Positions 18,599 to 27,907 of a stretch of DNA of 64,000 nt are shown here, piece after piece. This DNA is from JAJTFA01 sp051715425 (GTDB taxonomy: Bacteria > Bacteroidota > Bacteroidia > UKL13-3), in the NCBI GenBank assembly GCA_051715425.1, contig JBPXJS010000041.1:409601-473600 (forward strand). The letters run 5' to 3'. Each line of letters opens with the position of its first letter. Position 1 is the stretch's first letter. Below the pieces are notes generated by a model. It saw only the letters and a program-made list of their open reading frames with translations. It was not told the DNA's origin and searched no databases. Position numbers and translations under genes: made by a program.

Positions 18599-19054
18599 AT
18601 GAATAAAACAGAAACCTTACATTCCCTTTGGGAAGAAGCAAGAACCCGCTTCACCAATTTATTGGTAAATATCACTGAGCAAGACTTACAAAAAAGACTA
18701 CATCCCGACTCGAACTGTATTGGCTTTTTGCTAAAACATATAGGTGAGGTAGAGCAACTCTTTTCGAGAAATGTATTCGGCCTGGAGATAAGTGCCTCCA
18801 TTGAAACCCTTGGTTCCGGAAAAGATAAGGGACAATACAAAAACCTCGCAGAACTCATTCAATATATCCAAACGTCCGGATCTTTTCTAAGTCAGGCTAT
18901 TCTTTCTGTTACAAGTGAACAGTGGGATGAAGAGATTACCACTAAAGAATTTGGAACAAAAACAAAAGCGGCCGCGTTGGGAAGAATTATTTCTCATACT
19001 GCTTATCACGGTGGCCAAATTGGTATCATTCTAAAATACGGAAGAATATATTAA
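18599..19054 (+). CDS. DinB-family (DUF664/DUF1572-like) protein inside the arsenic operon
   Basis: 151 residues. The ATG at 18599 is 14 bases after the arsM stop; the longer frame from 18557 would overlap arsM and is less likely. The four-helix DinB fold is suggested by HPDSNCIGFLLKHIGEVEQLFSRN and the late HTAYHGGQIGIILK, whose His residues, with the earlier KHIGE, fit the metal site of the family. One base separates its stop from arsC, so it is cotranscribed with arsenic genes. Related proteins are thiol transferases or unknown; a link to arsenic handling is only inferred from position. Confidence 0.8.
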   Translation: MNKTETLHSLWEEARTRFTNLLVNITEQDLQKRLHPDSNCIGFLLKHIGEVEQLFSRNVFGLEISASIETLGSGKDKGQYKNLAELIQYIQTSGSFLSQAILSVTSEQWDEEITTKEFGTKTKAAALGRIISHTAYHGGQIGIILKYGRIY

Positions 19055-19055
19055 G

Positions 19056-19466
19056 ATGAAAAACATACTTATACTTTGCACAGGCAACAGTTGCCGCAGC
19101 CAGATTGCCCATGGTTATATGGAACAATTTACCAAAGGCAAAGCCAATATATACAGCGCAGGACTTGAAACACATGGAGTAAACCCGCGTGCCATTGCAA
19201 CCATGAAAGCAGATGGTATCGACATTTCCCACCATACCTCCAACAACCTTAAAGAGTACCTGCAAATCCCTTTTGATTATATCATTACCGTGTGCGACAA
19301 CGCCAACGAAAATTGCCCCTATTTCCCCGGGAAGGCAGAGCGGTATCACCACAACTTTACCGACCCCGCAAAAGCAACAGGCACCGATGAAGAAATCATG
19401 AACCAATTTGCACAGGTACGCGATGAAATAAAACAATACTGTAAAACATTTTCGGAAAAAATATAA
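19056..19466 (+). CDS. arsC: Arsenate reductase, low-molecular-weight phosphatase type
   Basis: 136 residues. The P-loop CTGNSCRS has the nucleophile Cys8 with Arg14. A redox pair, Cys80 and Cys87 in CDNANENCP, matches the relay of the thioredoxin-coupled enzymes (as in pI258 ArsC). It reduces arsenate to arsenite for efflux by Acr3 or methylation by ArsM. It is the fourth gene of the cassette and starts one base after the DinB-like gene. Confidence 0.93.
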   Translation: MKNILILCTGNSCRSQIAHGYMEQFTKGKANIYSAGLETHGVNPRAIATMKADGIDISHHTSNNLKEYLQIPFDYIITVCDNANENCPYFPGKAERYHHNFTDPAKATGTDEEIMNQFAQVRDEIKQYCKTFSEKI

Positions 19467-19770
19467 AATGATGTACAAATGTGGCGATGTGGTGAGGGTT
19501 TTTAGTTTTAAATGTTAAGTTTTTTGCTTTGATTGATGTTTGAAGTTGGGAAGTCCGAAGTTGGGAGGTTCGAAGTTGAGAAGATTTTTAGATCATTCCA
19601 CACTCACACTCACACCCACACTCGCATCGTACGCCAAGCACACAAACGAAACATCGTCTGCACTAACAACATTCTTCCGGGTTGTACAATACCCCAACTC
19701 AACACTTAAAATTCAAAACTCAACATTCAACATTCAACATTTCATGCCCAATGACTAATGCCCAATTAAC
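19467..19770. repeat. Intergenic spacer of short repeated words
   Basis: 304 bases without a convincing gene (a 72-codon frame at 19540-19758 is low complexity). It holds CAACATT three times in tandem (19721-19741), GAAGTTGGGA-type words three times (19542-19577), and an ACACTCACACTCACAC stretch (about 19598-19622). The word GAAGTTGGGAAGT (19542-19554) recurs at 63853-63865. The spacer separates arsC from acr3. Confidence 0.7.
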
Positions 19771-20805
19771 ATGAATAAACGACTTTCTTTTCTTGATCGC
19801 TATTTAACGTTATGGATTTTTTTAGCCATGCTGGTTGGTGTTGGAATTGGCTATTTTATTCCGGAATCACAAGTCTTTTTAAATCAGTTTCAAAAGGGGT
19901 CAACCAATATCCCTCTGGCTATTGGACTTATTCTCATGATGTACCCACCTCTTGCAAAGGTAAAGTATGAAGAGATTGGTAAAATATTAAAACATCCTAA
20001 AATACTTGCGGTTGGGTTATTTCAAAGCTGGATTCTGGGTCCTGCACTTATGTTTTTACTGGCTTTTATTTTTATGAGAAACAATCCGGATTATATGGCG
20101 GGAATGCTTCTTATAGGATTAGCTCCCTGCATTGCAATGGTATTGGTATGGAATGATCTGGCAAAAGGAGACAATGAATTATGTGCAGGTATGGTTGCAC
20201 TAAATAGTGTATTGCAAATATTATTTTATAGCGCCTATGCGTGGTTTTATGTTACCTGGGTGCCACAGGTATTAGGAATAAAAGGTTATGAAGTGAATAT
20301 TGGCATGGGCGAGATTGCACAAAGTGTACTCATTTATCTTGGTGTACCTTTCTTTAGCGGTTTAATCTCAAGGTATGTTCTTATCAGAATAAAAGGTAAA
20401 GACTGGTTTAACAGAAAGTTCATTCCTGCAATAAGCCCGGTTACATTGATTGCCCTGTTATTTACTATCATCATCATGTTCAGTCTTAAAGGAGAAATGA
20501 TTGTTTCGATTCCATTTGATGTAGTTAAGGTGGCTATCCCACTTACCATTTTTTTTCTGCTCATGTTTCTTTCCACCTTTTATTTAATTAAACAGCTTGG
20601 CGGAAACTATAAGGAAACTACCACTATTTCTTTTACAGCCGGCAGCAATAATTTCGAATTAGGAATTGCGGTAGCCATTGGTATTTTCGGTATTCACTCC
20701 GGTGCTGCATTTGCCGCTGTAATAGGACCTCTTATTGAGGTGCCGGTATTAATTTTACTGGTAAAGTTTGCACTAAACAGGCAAAAAAGTTTCACTCAAG
20801 ACTGA
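19771..20805 (+). CDS. acr3: ACR3-family arsenite efflux permease
   Basis: 344 residues with about ten membrane helices. Cys120 in GLAPCIAMV is the conserved metalloid-site cysteine of TM4, and the late helix with GPLIEVPVLI carries the conserved Glu. It exports As(III) as an antiporter in the inner membrane. The gene follows the arsRM-dinB-arsC group after a 304-base spacer and may be read from the same promoter or one of its own. Its last 14 bases overlap the convergent gene. Confidence 0.93.
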   Translation: MNKRLSFLDRYLTLWIFLAMLVGVGIGYFIPESQVFLNQFQKGSTNIPLAIGLILMMYPPLAKVKYEEIGKILKHPKILAVGLFQSWILGPALMFLLAFIFMRNNPDYMAGMLLIGLAPCIAMVLVWNDLAKGDNELCAGMVALNSVLQILFYSAYAWFYVTWVPQVLGIKGYEVNIGMGEIAQSVLIYLGVPFFSGLISRYVLIRIKGKDWFNRKFIPAISPVTLIALLFTIIIMFSLKGEMIVSIPFDVVKVAIPLTIFFLLMFLSTFYLIKQLGGNYKETTTISFTAGSNNFELGIAVAIGIFGIHSGAAFAAVIGPLIEVPVLILLVKFALNRQKSFTQD

Positions 20806-22141
20806 TTTTCTCATCTCCAGGCCAGTAAGGCAAATAAATCAGCACCAGTCTCATCATTTCGCTGTCGTCATTCATTCCCCATTCAAATAATACATCTTGT
20901 GGCGGATGATAAGGGTTTTCAGGATTACGGGCGGAGTTATCATAAATAGCCTCAGCATGTAATACAGAACCAGCCGGAATTTTAATCATCTTTTTAAACC
21001 TGTAAAACTCCTGCCAGTTAAAATCCCATTCCGGTATTTCAACAAGGGGTATGGTATCCAAGGCAGAAGTAATGGCATACGCTTTAAAGTATTTACCCAG
21101 ATGATGCATATGCGGGTTTATATTAAGGAGGGAAACATCATTATGGAATTTCACATTGATATGAGCGGTGAAATTACTGTCGTTGGCCTTTATATACCAT
21201 TTGCCATCGGGTGCAGGATTTTTTGGCCTGAATGCTGCAAAACCAATTTTTCTTTCGGGTGCTACTTTGCTAAAATAAATATGAAAGGATGATAAATCCT
21301 GCTGTTCAACAGGAGTTGGCGAATAATGAAAATTCCTGATAAGGAGTACTCCTTTTTTAGGCAACCTGAATCCAATACCTTCCGGATATTGCTGAACAGA
21401 TGTTCCCGGCAACCATCCGTTATGATATGTTTCTTCAGGCAACTTTCCATCCTTTCCAATCAGGTTAAAAAAACGGTAATCATGGTCATCTTTAACCCTG
21501 TTTAATGTATCCTCATCAAATACAAAATAATCCGGACCATTAAAAACATCAACATCATCGGCCACCTCCAGAATCTGATAACTTGCATGGTGCACCACGG
21601 ATTTATTTCCAGGAATAAACGCTATAGCCTTTCCAAACGTATCATGCTTTAACTCGAAGGGAATTTTATAACAGATATATATATTTCTGTTTATTGCCGG
21701 TACAACAAACGGAGCCCGCATTTTAAGAACAAGATCAGGATTTGAAAGTTGCAATACCTTTGTTCGAAAGTTTGATTTCTTCGCCACACCAATCGGCTTT
21801 CCTTCTGCGCATCCCTGATCTATCCACGATATAAGCTGTTTTACTTCCTCATCTGGTAAAGCTTTATTGTTTGCATATTGCCTGTAATGATTGTTTGCTT
21901 TCCATGGTGGCATTATTTTATTCAACACCACGTGCCTGATAAATGTTGCCCTCTTTTTTATATCCGCATAACTATCCAGTTTAAAAGGTGCAGAACCATT
22001 TTCCCTGTGACACGGTACACATCCCTTGTTTACAATTGTTTTAATCTCCTGTTCATAAGTTAAGCCCTGAGCAAAGACAGAAGTCCAAACCGCAGCTTGA
22101 AAAAAAACAAAGAGGAAGTATGCCCTACATTTCAGCAACAT
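20792..22141 (-). CDS. Exported protein with c-type haem motif and copper type II monooxygenase-like domains
   Basis: 449 residues. A signal peptide (about 1-25, ending FAQ) is followed by one haem motif, C41-VPCH45, then MPPW, in a planctomycete-type cytochrome c fold. The rest resembles peptidylglycine/dopamine beta-monooxygenase-like domains: VVHHASYQILE and INPHMHHLGKYF supply His clusters typical of the two copper sites. It is therefore a possible periplasmic redox enzyme, but the substrate is unknown. The gene starts 6 bases after the diheme peroxidase-like gene and is almost surely in its operon. Confidence 0.75.
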   Translation of the reverse strand: MLLKCRAYFLFVFFQAAVWTSVFAQGLTYEQEIKTIVNKGCVPCHRENGSAPFKLDSYADIKKRATFIRHVVLNKIMPPWKANNHYRQYANNKALPDEEVKQLISWIDQGCAEGKPIGVAKKSNFRTKVLQLSNPDLVLKMRAPFVVPAINRNIYICYKIPFELKHDTFGKAIAFIPGNKSVVHHASYQILEVADDVDVFNGPDYFVFDEDTLNRVKDDHDYRFFNLIGKDGKLPEETYHNGWLPGTSVQQYPEGIGFRLPKKGVLLIRNFHYSPTPVEQQDLSSFHIYFSKVAPERKIGFAAFRPKNPAPDGKWYIKANDSNFTAHINVKFHNDVSLLNINPHMHHLGKYFKAYAITSALDTIPLVEIPEWDFNWQEFYRFKKMIKIPAGSVLHAEAIYDNSARNPENPYHPPQDVLFEWGMNDDSEMMRLVLIYLPYWPGDEKISLE

Positions 22142-22147
22142 AACCGA

Positions 22148-24079
22148 TTAATACAACCCTCCGATTTTTCTGTTATTCCATTCCGGATGATGCTCAAACA
22201 AAGGCAATGCTACAGGAGAATGTGTTAAGCCTGCAGTATCAGTGAGCGATTGCAAAAAAGCAATCAAATCCTTTTGCTCGGAATCGTTTAAGCCAAGTGA
22301 GTCTGCCGACAAGGTTTGATAAGGCACCTGCATACCAAGACCTAACCCACCTCCTTTATTATAAAAATCAACAACCTTCTCCAGATTCTGATACGACCCA
22401 TTGTGCATGTATGGGGCCGTTAATGCAATATTTCTAACCGTTGGTGTTTTAAAAGAATGCATGTAAAAAGGCGCAGATTCTTTTAGTTTAGCAGCAGCTC
22501 TTCCCGGATCAGGATCTAAAACAAGCTGTTTTGAATCCGGATGTTGTGGCACTCCTAAAACTTCACTTTCACTTTCCTGATAGAGGGGAGGCACCGTTCC
22601 ATTAAACACCGGTGCAAAATGGCAGGTACCACACGCGGCTTTTCCCATAAAGAGATTAAAGCCTCTTTTTACGTTATCAGGGAGAGTTTTACTTTCCCTT
22701 CTTACATACTTATCAAAAGGTGAATTCATGCTTATCAACGAACTTACATAGGCTGAAATGGCGTATGCTACAGTATGCTTATTAACCGGATTCTCCGCGT
22801 ATGACGGAAAACAATCAGCGAATAATTTTTTATAACTGCTGCTTCGGGAAAGTTTATTGCATAATTCAAACACAGTGGTGTTAAACTCCTTATCGCTTAT
22901 GATCACATGTTCCAACTGATCTTCCAAAGCATCAGCACGCATATCATGAAAAAACCTTTCGCTGAAAACCGCGTTCAACAAAGTTGGTGAGTTGCGTGAA
23001 ACGGTACCAGAATGACCGGTAGCCTCACTCATAGTCAATCCATCAGCAAATCCCTTTTCCGGTTTATGGCAACTTGCGCAACTTCTGTCATTGGTTGCTG
23101 AAAGAATGGGATCGAAAAAGAGCAATCTGCCGAGCAAAACCAGTGAGTCGGAGTAAAGCGAAGGTGGCAGTCCGGTGTACTTTAAAGGGTCCAGAAAACT
23201 TCTGTCGAACAGGTTGCGGCTGTGCAAATTAACCGGGGGCAATAAGTTTAAAACAACCGTTTCAGTTGAATGTTCAATACCAGCAGTATTTTGCACATCA
23301 TACAATAAAGCATAAAGTGGATTGATATATCTGGTGAGCACAGCAAGCCGGTCCAGCCTGTCAAAATCATTATTAGCTTTTAAATATTGAATAAACGAAA
23401 CAAACATATCGTTTACTTTTTTACCTGCTTTACCATTTTTTATCTTTTCAGTTTCCGCATATAATAAGAAATCTTTCTGCATTATTTCCACTGCGGTAAT
23501 AGCATCAGGTATAGCATTTCCGGAAGCAGGCACATCAAAACCGGTAAGCCCCAACGTAAATATCCGTATAAGTTCCAGCCGCATTCCTTCCAGCACCTGC
23601 CTGTCGTAAATTTTTGTATCCTCCGGGTAATTATTCATTAATGAAATCAGCCCGGTTAGTTGACTGGTGATTTCATTAGCTGAGGATACCACCTCTTCCC
23701 CGCAAATCAGCTCATCAAGTACCTGAAGCCCCCGGGGTTCCAGAATATTCAGTCCGAAAGATTTACGTTCGAGTTTTGGCAACGGTGCACCGTTTATGTA
23801 TTCCTTCACCAACACAGGCTCCAGTATTTCAAGTAAATATTCGCATGATTTATAGGCCGCTCTTAGTTTCCGGTACTCCTGCCTAAGTTCAGGAATCCTT
23901 TTTTCATCAAGCGATTCTGCAATATGGTGTGTTGCCAGCAGTGCATTTTTAAATAAATCAATACGATGTTTATAATGCTGCCTTATTGTTCCGGAAGGAG
24001 TTATTGCCGTTTGTCTGTAACCGGAAAGTAATACAATACTAATAATGGTAAAGCATAAAAATATGGAGATTTTTTTCAT
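22148..24079 (-). CDS. Diheme cytochrome c peroxidase/MauG-family protein with N-terminal imelysin-like domain
   Basis: 643 residues. The N-terminal half (about 30-270) is helical and imelysin-like (YRKLRAAYKSCEYLLEIL, LNILEPRGLQVLDEL). The C-terminal half has two haem sites, C334-ASCH338 and C483-GTCH487, with PEKGFADG and TPTVRNIALTAPYMHNGS, which are hallmarks of the CcpA/MauG family. These enzymes reduce peroxide or oxidise proteins in the periplasm. The imelysin domain often marks iron or copper uptake contexts. It begins 78 bases after the PhoX gene, which has its own terminator. Confidence 0.85.
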   Translation of the reverse strand: MKKISIFLCFTIISIVLLSGYRQTAITPSGTIRQHYKHRIDLFKNALLATHHIAESLDEKRIPELRQEYRKLRAAYKSCEYLLEILEPVLVKEYINGAPLPKLERKSFGLNILEPRGLQVLDELICGEEVVSSANEITSQLTGLISLMNNYPEDTKIYDRQVLEGMRLELIRIFTLGLTGFDVPASGNAIPDAITAVEIMQKDFLLYAETEKIKNGKAGKKVNDMFVSFIQYLKANNDFDRLDRLAVLTRYINPLYALLYDVQNTAGIEHSTETVVLNLLPPVNLHSRNLFDRSFLDPLKYTGLPPSLYSDSLVLLGRLLFFDPILSATNDRSCASCHKPEKGFADGLTMSEATGHSGTVSRNSPTLLNAVFSERFFHDMRADALEDQLEHVIISDKEFNTTVFELCNKLSRSSSYKKLFADCFPSYAENPVNKHTVAYAISAYVSSLISMNSPFDKYVRRESKTLPDNVKRGFNLFMGKAACGTCHFAPVFNGTVPPLYQESESEVLGVPQHPDSKQLVLDPDPGRAAAKLKESAPFYMHSFKTPTVRNIALTAPYMHNGSYQNLEKVVDFYNKGGGLGLGMQVPYQTLSADSLGLNDSEQKDLIAFLQSLTDTAGLTHSPVALPLFEHHPEWNNRKIGGLY

Positions 24080-24105
24080 AAATATGAAATGGTATTAAAA
24101 TCTGA

Positions 24106-24132
24106 AAACCCGGAGCATAAGCATCCGGGTTT
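24106..24132 (-). terminator. Terminator of the PhoX-family gene
   Basis: AAACCCGGA (24106-24114) pairs with TCCGGGTTT (24124-24132) across a 9-base loop, with T-rich sequence following in the leftward direction. It separates the phoX-like gene from the peroxidase-like gene. Confidence 0.75.
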
Positions 24133-24157
24133 ATCATTGGCCTTATTTATTGTACTA

Positions 24158-26020
24158 CTACTCAACAATAAATTTCACTTTTTCACCTGAGGTATTCATT
24201 ATAAAGTACATTCCTGATGAAAGATCACTGATATCAACGCGTTCCACATCTCTCAATACTTTTACGCGCTCGCCTTTTACATTATAAATGGCTACATCAC
24301 TTATTTTATTAAGAGATAATTCGCGCGCCACCGGATTTGGCCAGATGTGAAAAGCATCCTTTTCCAACTTATTTACCTCACCGGTTGAAGTTGGGAAAGA
24401 ACCGTCAAAACCAGTGATGGCGTATGTAAGTGAATTGTTATACGGGAACACATTTCCTGCATCCGGATGCTGAGAATTTAAGAGCATGGTTTTGCTGTCT
24501 ATCATAGCAGCACCGGTAATTTCTGCACCCGGAGCACAGGCTGTAATTCTGATCAGGTTGTTAAACGTTGGATTAGATATGCTCATATCCAATAAATACG
24601 TTTCACAGGTTGTTTTAGTAAGACCTGCCGGCATCCTGTTCCAGTTTATTCCATTTAAATCTTCCTGAATAATCATATACGATTTGCTGCCTATGGTCAT
24701 AAAATCAACACCATCAGGATTAGACAGATGAATGGCAGGATAAACACCGGCCACATCACCGGTTGCATTAGCACTAAGTGGTCCACCTTCAATATAAGAA
24801 CGAGCTATATCTGTAGCCGGATCAAACTCTATAACCCGTCCGTAATAATCAGCAAATTTTCCTAACCTTACAGAATCTGCTGCCTGTGCATCAGTGCCAG
24901 GAAAATCAACACCATTTACTATTTTATATCTTGTTTTATACCCCTGAACCAAAGGCATTCCCACAACCCCGTTTTTTGCAATTCCGGAGTTATAATTAAA
25001 TGCATCACGACCGGTTTCACAGATATATATTTTACCATTGTGTTGCTGTCCCCATTCTAACCTGTTAAACATGGAAGCACCTCTGCGAACTGCTACTGTA
25101 TTTAAATTTACAAGTGTATCGAGGTTATTTTCAATCGGTATCCATTTGGTTGGTGCATCCTGCTTATAAACGTACATCTGGCCACTGGTAAAATCTCCGG
25201 CAGTTGCTGCTACAAACTTTCCTAAAATACCAGGAGAAGCATCTTCAAAAAGATAAACCGTTTTATTATCAGCCATAATTACACCACCTTCCCATCCGGC
25301 ACGCCCCCAATTGTATTGTTTACGCACAGCCTTGGCCTGTTTGGCATCTACCTCCACCATCCAGTTCAGGTTTTGATAACGTTTTAAGGTTTTACCATTC
25401 ATACCTGGGAAACCAGCAGGTTTTGTTGTTCCAATAATAAAATCACTTGTATCACGGAAACCGTTTCCGCTATTATAAATGGCTGCATTACTTGTTTGCA
25501 TCCATTCTTCTGCTGTCCATATTCTTCCATCTTGTCCGGCTATTCCGCCACAGTTCATACCGGTTTCGCCTACTGTGTTTACGAAATCTATATTAAAAAA
25601 CTTGCCCGTCCTTCCATCGGCAATAGTTTGGGGAACCACCTCCAGCACATCTCCGTTATTTCTTTTCAGTTTAAACATGGTCATTCCTCCGCCATCACCA
25701 AGTTTATCATTTTTCTCAGTCATTTCATGGTTTACCACAACCCATCCAAGTTCACCGTTTGTTGCCTGATTATCTTTCAGAAATGCGATATAGTCATGCC
25801 ATTGTTTGGCAGGAGCCTGTCCGGCTGCATTTCCATATGTAGTTGTTGTTTGAATGGTATCAATACCACCTACAAAAATAACCTGCTGCTTCAAAGGAGA
25901 CTTAGGCATCCAAATTGTTTTTACCGCCCAGGTAGTATCTATGTTTACAGGAAAAGGAATCTGGCCCTTGGCTGAAAATAATGCAACCAGCGCAAATGAG
26001 GAGAGTAATAGTTTTTTCAT
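24158..26020 (-). CDS. PhoX-family (DUF839) secreted phosphatase with T9SS sorting domain
   Basis: About 620 residues. I prefer the ATG at 26020, which gives a signal peptide (MKKLLLSSFALVALFSAKGQ); the frame is open to 26044. The middle resembles PhoX/DUF839 proteins: VVVNHEMTE, GGVIMADNKTVYLFEDASPG, GAEITGAAMIDSKTML. PhoX enzymes are Ca/Fe-dependent alkaline phosphatases that release phosphate from esters outside the cell. The C-terminus (WPNPVARELSL, then SDLSSGMYFI) is a T9SS sorting domain. A PhoX-like domain also occurs in the giant protein at 2681-8956. Confidence 0.82.
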   Translation of the reverse strand: MKKLLLSSFALVALFSAKGQIPFPVNIDTTWAVKTIWMPKSPLKQQVIFVGGIDTIQTTTTYGNAAGQAPAKQWHDYIAFLKDNQATNGELGWVVVNHEMTEKNDKLGDGGGMTMFKLKRNNGDVLEVVPQTIADGRTGKFFNIDFVNTVGETGMNCGGIAGQDGRIWTAEEWMQTSNAAIYNSGNGFRDTSDFIIGTTKPAGFPGMNGKTLKRYQNLNWMVEVDAKQAKAVRKQYNWGRAGWEGGVIMADNKTVYLFEDASPGILGKFVAATAGDFTSGQMYVYKQDAPTKWIPIENNLDTLVNLNTVAVRRGASMFNRLEWGQQHNGKIYICETGRDAFNYNSGIAKNGVVGMPLVQGYKTRYKIVNGVDFPGTDAQAADSVRLGKFADYYGRVIEFDPATDIARSYIEGGPLSANATGDVAGVYPAIHLSNPDGVDFMTIGSKSYMIIQEDLNGINWNRMPAGLTKTTCETYLLDMSISNPTFNNLIRITACAPGAEITGAAMIDSKTMLLNSQHPDAGNVFPYNNSLTYAITGFDGSFPTSTGEVNKLEKDAFHIWPNPVARELSLNKISDVAIYNVKGERVKVLRDVERVDISDLSSGMYFIMNTSGEKVKFIVE

Positions 26021-26129
26021 TTCAGTTTGATTTGTTGTCAGCAAATCAACTCTGGCAGTTTTACCACTTCCTTTATTTTGTTTTATTTAATGCTAAAGGA
26101 AATGTTAAGTCAATATCAATCGGCAAAAA

Positions 26130-26161
26130 AAAAGGCAGACCGGATTTGCGGTCTGCCTTTT
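26130..26161 (-). terminator. Terminator of glutaryl-CoA dehydrogenase gene
   Basis: A perfect 13-base stem (26130-26142 with 26149-26161) with a 6-base loop is followed leftward by a run of nine T on the minus strand. It sits 20 bases after the stop of the leftward gene. Confidence 0.9.
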
Positions 26162-26181
26162 TGGGCAACAGGTATAAGTAT

Positions 26182-27402
26182 TTAAACAAATGCATTTTCA
26201 CCGGTAACATCCATACCGGTAATCAGCAAATGGATATCATGTGTTCCTTCGTAGGTAACAACTGATTCAAGATTCATCATATGACGCATGATGGGATATT
26301 CTCCTGTAATTCCCATACCTCCCAGCATTTGGCGGGCGTTACGGGCTACATCTAATGCCAGTTCCACGTTATTTCTTTTAGCCATGCTTATTTGTGCAGG
26401 CGTGGCGCGTCCCTCATTCATTAATACCCCAAGTCTCCATGTTAAAAGTTGTGCCTTTGTAATTTCGGTAATCATTTCAGCAAGCTTTTTTTGCTGTAAC
26501 TGAAACCCCGCAATAGGCCTTCCAAACTGAACACGTTCTTTTGAATAACGCAGGGCGGTATCATAACAATCCATAGCTGCACCCAAAGCTCCCCAGCTGA
26601 TGCCATAGCGGGCACTGTTCAGACAGGTTAAAGGACCTTTTAATCCTTCCACTCCGGGCATTATATTTTCTTTAGGAACCTTCACATCATTAAACACCAG
26701 TTCTCCAGTTGCACTTGCTCTTAAACTCCATTTATTATGTGTTTCAGGCGTTGTAAAACCTTCCATTCCACGCTCTACAATCAGTCCCTTGATTTTACCT
26801 TCTTCATTTTTTGCCCAAACAACCGCCACATCTGCATAAGGCGAGTTGCTGATCCACATTTTGGCTCCGTTCAGAATCACATGTTTGCCATCACCGGCAT
26901 CTTTAAAATTGGTGGTCATACCGGCCGGATTTGAGCCATGGTTTGGTTCAGTAAGTCCGAAACATCCCAGCCACTCCCCTTTTGCCAGTTTAGGCAGATA
27001 CTTGTTGCGTTGTTCTTCACTTCCAAATTTATAGATGGGATACATCACCAGCGATCCCTGAACTGAAGCAGTTGATCGTACACCGGAATCGCAACGCTCC
27101 AATTCCTGCATCATAATGCCATAAGTAATATAATCCATGCCTCCGCAACCATACTCAACAGGCAATTGAGGGCCAAAACAACCCAAATCGCCCAGTTGCT
27201 TCACCATATGGTAAGGGAAAACGGCCTTTTGAGCCACATCCTCGATGATGGGCGACAATTCTTTTTTTACATAATCACGTACCATAGAGCGAATCATTTT
27301 ATGCTCATCGGTAAGTAACTCATCCATCAGGTAGTAATCCGGGTGATTATATTGATCTGGCTTGTTGGCCGCATGAAATTGTTCTTTTGATGTAGTAGTC
27401 AT
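26182..27402 (-). CDS. Glutaryl-CoA dehydrogenase (acyl-CoA dehydrogenase family)
   Basis: 406 residues. FAD-binding signatures GCFGLTEPNHGSNP and KMWISNSPYADV are present, and the catalytic base is Glu385 in TYEGTHDIH, the form and position of glutaryl-CoA dehydrogenases. SARYGISWGALGAAMDC and RVQFGRPIAGFQL also fit that subfamily. It oxidises and decarboxylates glutaryl-CoA to crotonyl-CoA in lysine and tryptophan breakdown. Single gene, divergent from folB. Confidence 0.87.
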   Translation of the reverse strand: MTTTSKEQFHAANKPDQYNHPDYYLMDELLTDEHKMIRSMVRDYVKKELSPIIEDVAQKAVFPYHMVKQLGDLGCFGPQLPVEYGCGGMDYITYGIMMQELERCDSGVRSTASVQGSLVMYPIYKFGSEEQRNKYLPKLAKGEWLGCFGLTEPNHGSNPAGMTTNFKDAGDGKHVILNGAKMWISNSPYADVAVVWAKNEEGKIKGLIVERGMEGFTTPETHNKWSLRASATGELVFNDVKVPKENIMPGVEGLKGPLTCLNSARYGISWGALGAAMDCYDTALRYSKERVQFGRPIAGFQLQQKKLAEMITEITKAQLLTWRLGVLMNEGRATPAQISMAKRNNVELALDVARNARQMLGGMGITGEYPIMRHMMNLESVVTYEGTHDIHLLITGMDVTGENAFV

Positions 27403-27462
27403 AAGAAGTATATATATTGCCGCGAAAATAGATGATAAAAACGGGTTTTAAAAGTTTGGAAA

Positions 27463-27813
27463 ATGAAATACACCTGTAGCCTCCGCAATCTTGAGTTTTT
27501 CGCCCACCATGGGGTTTACAAGCAGGAGAACATCCTGGGTGGTCGTTTTATCGCCCATATTGAACTAAGCCGGGAGGTATTGTCAGGAGAAGATTTACAA
27601 TCCCTTGATCAGGTTTATAACTATGAAATCATTTATGGTTTGGTAGATAAAAACATGAAAACACCTTCATCCCTTATTGAAACAGTTGCCAGGCGCATTT
27701 TTGATGATATTGAACTCCTGCTACATCCGGACACCCTGATTGTTACCATAACCAAACCTAATCCGGCCGGACTTTTTAAATCAGGGGAAGCTGCTGTTAC
27801 CCTAAGTAAATAG
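27463..27813 (+). CDS. folB: Dihydroneopterin aldolase
   Basis: 116 residues, the usual length. The family residues are Glu22 in HHGVYKQEN (pterin site) and Lys98 in TITKPNPAG (catalysis). It cleaves 7,8-dihydroneopterin to 6-hydroxymethyldihydropterin and glycolaldehyde in folate synthesis. It stands alone, divergent from the acyl-CoA dehydrogenase gene. Confidence 0.92.
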   Translation: MKYTCSLRNLEFFAHHGVYKQENILGGRFIAHIELSREVLSGEDLQSLDQVYNYEIIYGLVDKNMKTPSSLIETVARRIFDDIELLLHPDTLIVTITKPNPAGLFKSGEAAVTLSK

Positions 27814-27855
27814 CATTCACTTCCTTGATTATGTAGACGATACATCAAAAACAAG

Positions 27856-27883
27856 TTGCCCTCCTTTTTATTTCTGAAATTTG
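27856..27883 (+). promoter_or_regulatory. Candidate promoter of the orphan exported protein
   Basis: TTG (27856-27858), a 17-base spacer and GAAATTTG (27876-27883) match the Bacteroidota pattern with one mismatch in the -7 box. The preferred ATG is 24 bases downstream. Confidence 0.4.
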
Positions 27884-27907
27884 TACATTAGCAAAAAAAT
27901 TAACGAC

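Noticed and set aside
19540..19758. A 72-codon open frame between arsC and acr3
   Set aside because: It has low-complexity words, no recognisable domain and no promoter, and it lies in microrepeat DNA.
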